Positions 62,538 through 64,000 of a stretch of DNA of 64,000 bases are shown piece after piece. Each line of letters opens with the position of its first letter. The stretch's first letter is position 1. The position numbers were made by a program, and so were the translations under genes. The notes below the pieces were generated by a model. It was not told the origin of the DNA, ran no database searches, and saw only the letters and a program-made list of their open reading frames with translations. The DNA is from Bacteroidota bacterium (GTDB taxonomy: Bacteria; Bacteroidota; Bacteroidia; Chitinophagales; Saprospiraceae), in assembly GCA_963169455.1 (NCBI GenBank), contig CAUJDW010000079.1:42709-106708 (forward strand). The letters run 5' to 3'.

Positions 62538-62947
62538 TTTCCTTTGCCTGCTTAGCCCTTGTTCGTATAAATGTATCACATTTTGATGTAATAATGTAGT
62601 GTCCTTCTATAAAATGCACATGTTTTTTACACAAAGATGCAATTGAGCCCATGGAAAATTTGCCGTTACTTTGTCTGGATAAAAGGAAGAACCGCAACAA
62701 GGCTTTTCCTTTCTCAGCCCGGATTCCCTTTTACGATTTTTCATACTTGGCTCTAAGTCGAATAAAAAAACACAAAAAACTACAAAGTACCATTTAAGTG
62801 TTGGGAGAATTGCAGCCTCTCGGGTAATTTAAACCCCGAGAGGTTTTTTTTTGCCACATTTTAAGCACTTCTTAACAGTTTTTCATTCGGGCATCTGCAG
62901 CCCAGATCGTTTTGGGAGTGATTTTTTCACGACAAACCCAAATCGTT
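62538..62947 (+). promoter_or_regulatory. 410-base noncoding region with promoter and terminator-like leader
   Basis: A near-consensus promoter, TTG at 62643-62645 and TTACTTTG at 62666-62673 (spacing 20, A to T in the -7 box), is followed by about 170 bases without an ATG. A terminator ends it: arms 62816-62824 and 62834-62843, then nine T (62844-62852). The lipoprotein gene starts 95 bases later and has no clear promoter of its own. The unit could be a leader with attenuator or an independent small RNA. Confidence 0.5.
62680..62852 (+). ncRNA. Candidate leader or small RNA, about 170 nt
   Basis: This is the predicted transcript of the 62643 promoter up to the terminator at 62816-62852. A short helix AAAGGAA/TTCCTTT is possible near the 5' end. 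No known family recognised. Confidence 0.35.
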
Positions 62948-63625
62948 ATGAAAGCGAAATTCTTTTTCTTCCCCCTGCTTACAGGGCTATTGCTCTTCAG
63001 CTGCAACCGCGAATTGTCCAACACCGTTGACCAGGACCGCATCTTTACGGTTTACGAGCTGTTTTACAATGCCAACGAAGATAAAACCTACGCCCGCGCC
63101 ACTTTCCACTTCAGCAATGAACTGGGCACAAGGCTGGAGCTGGCCGATCCCAGCAATGTGGCATTTGACGGCGACCCCCTGACGTTCAATCCCGTTCTGG
63201 CCTATTACGAACGGGAGTACGCAGGTTTTGTTCAAAGCGGCGTATTCGAGTGGACGGATACGGAAGGCAACCTGTTCCGGAATGCCGTCGAGGTACACCC
63301 GATCAGTTATGCGGCGGATATTGACACCATAGCGCGGGACGGAAGTTATGAATTGTTCTGGAGCGGCGGGCCCCTTCTGGCCAACGAGATCGTGACCGTC
63401 ACCATCAACGGCGAAAATGAACAGGACGCCCAGGTGTTCGCCACCAATAACCAGGGAGCAAACAGCATCATCCTGGCAAAAGACAAACTGGAAAAAATCG
63501 GCCATGGCCCGGGCACGGTTTTCATGGACCGCAGTTTCATCCCGCCTGTTTCAGAAGCCCCCGGCGCCGGCGGGCGGCTCACCGGCCGATACCGGCCTGA
63601 GAATCAGGAAGTGTTTATCGACTGA
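62948..63625 (+). CDS. Hypothetical lipoprotein
   Basis: 225 residues from ATG 62948 (MKAKFFFFPLLTGLLLFSC). The lipobox LLLFSC places a lipidated Cys at residue 19. The mature part is beta-rich and acidic (FTVYELFYNANEDKTYARAT). No family recognised. Preceded by a long leader with terminator. Confidence 0.75.
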   Translation: MKAKFFFFPLLTGLLLFSCNRELSNTVDQDRIFTVYELFYNANEDKTYARATFHFSNELGTRLELADPSNVAFDGDPLTFNPVLAYYEREYAGFVQSGVFEWTDTEGNLFRNAVEVHPISYAADIDTIARDGSYELFWSGGPLLANEIVTVTINGENEQDAQVFATNNQGANSIILAKDKLEKIGHGPGTVFMDRSFIPPVSEAPGAGGRLTGRYRPENQEVFID

Positions 63626-63631
63626 GCAGCG

Positions 63632-63680
63632 GCGGCGTGCTTTGGGCGGGCCTAAAGCACGCCGCACCCCGGGCGCCCGG
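63632..63680. repeat. Two adjacent strong palindromes after the lipoprotein gene
   Basis: GCGGCGTGCTTT (63632-63643) and its 12-base complement (63654-63665) form a hairpin, followed directly by CCCGGGCGCCCGGG at 63667-63680. No T run follows, so it is not a typical terminator. Confidence 0.7.
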
Positions 63681-63736
63681 GCAGGCGCAATGGGTGCATT
63701 TATCTACCCGGAATGAAAAATATCAGGAGGCAATAG

Positions 63737-63768
63737 TTGCACCAAACCTGTTAAAACCCGTATATTTG
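63737..63768 (+). promoter_or_regulatory. Promoter of the tRNA-like tandem array
   Basis: TTG at 63737-63739 and TATATTTG at 63761-63768, spacing 21. Predicted transcription starts close to the first repeat unit at 63782. Confidence 0.75.
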
Positions 63769-63781
63769 CACTCGCTTAAAA

Positions 63782-64000
63782 GGCGTGGTAGCTCAGCTGG
63801 CCAGAGCGTCCCGATCAAAATCGGGAAGGCCGGCGCTTCAGGCCATGAAAAGGAGCCTAAGGGCTCGGAAAAAGAAAATATGGCGTGGTAGCTCAGCTGG
63901 CCAGAGCGTCCCGATCAAAATCGGGAAGGCCGGCGCTTCAGGCCATGAAAAGGAGCCTAAGGGCTCGGAAAAAGAAAATATGGCGTGGTAGCTCAGCTAG
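63782..64000 (+). repeat. 100-bp tandem array containing tRNA 5' halves (runs off window)
   Basis: GGCGTGGTAGCTCAGCTGG begins at 63782 and 63882, and its first 17 bases again at 63982, an exact period of 100. The first two units are identical as far as can be seen. Each opens with a tRNA-type acceptor strand GGCGTGG, T-A, and D-arm GCTCAGCTGGCCAGAGC, then CCCGAT-CAAA-ATCGGG in anticodon-stem position. The T-arm GGTTCRA and the 3' acceptor CCACGCC are missing; the rest is GAGCC/GGCTC hairpin and A-rich sequence. The third copy differs (GCTCAGCTAG) and may be the true tRNA beyond the window. Confidence 0.7.

Noticed and set aside
63637..63991. Two plus-strand ORFs (84 and 68 codons) over the tandem array
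   Set aside because: They read the 100-bp tRNA-like repeat in shifting frames and have no protein features.

Overview
The window is a chromosomal segment of a GC-rich member of the Bacteroidota, most likely a Saprospiria/Lewinella-type bacterium. Three signs point there: promoters of the Bacteroidota form TTG-N19-21-TAnnTTTG at several loci, secreted proteins with type IX secretion (T9SS) C-terminal sorting tails and SprB-like repeats, and Bacteroidota-type families (EAD11-like domain, DUF3109, Uma2, short RsmI-like methylase). There is no plasmid, phage or insertion-sequence signature, and nothing looks like a defence island or CRISPR array.

Layout. 1-9 kb (minus strand): the 3'-truncated ADP-forming acyl-CoA synthetase, an acyl carrier protein, the YifB/ComM ATPase, a PIG-L deacetylase with a CBM9-like domain, a T9SS-tagged LTXXQ protein, an ECF sigma/anti-sigma/CnrX-like module and a PfkB kinase. 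9-14 kb: tRNA-Asn, bcp, nadA, an 8-bp microsatellite, an RsmI-like methylase, a broken Uma2 gene and scpA. 14-22 kb: surface and unknown proteins, an EAD11-like membrane protein, an S9 peptidase, an ABC exporter coupled to an SDR enzyme. 22-27 kb: pentose phosphate genes (zwf-pgl divergent from rpiB-gnd). 27-32 kb: a large SprB-repeat T9SS protein and a helical-repeat protein. 32-37 kb: rho divergent from serS, a zinc metallopeptidase, frr and rpmH. 37-43 kb: a TPR protein, TonB, VanZ, gcvH and a mitochondrial-type citrate synthase. 43-49 kb: a DUF3109 protein, a structured noncoding RNA locus, fused FTCD and a large FAD/Fe-S oxidoreductase. 49-59 kb: a TPR protein, a lipoprotein, an FG-GAP T9SS protein, a membrane protein, an orphan VWA protein, a FeeM/LuxI-like acyltransferase, an ICMT-like protein, an HMA protein and a second ECF sigma pair. 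59-64 kb: a barrel protein, a small RNA candidate, a TPR histidine kinase with its LuxR-type regulator, a lipoprotein, and a transcribed 100-bp tandem array derived from a tRNA 5' half.

Most of the window is core metabolism and envelope biology. The unexplained material is mainly noncoding: three promoter-to-terminator transcription units without an ORF (44.2, 59.75 and 62.7 kb), two arrays of TTACCC at exactly 10-bp spacing (3.7 and 9.9 kb), a compound inverted repeat (43.3 kb) and the tRNA-derived tandem array at the right edge. Among proteins, the most interesting are the sigma/anti-sigma/CnrX-like module next to a T9SS-exported Spy-like protein, the EAD11 membrane protein with a secreted coiled-coil neighbour, and the lone LuxI/FeeM-like synthase.
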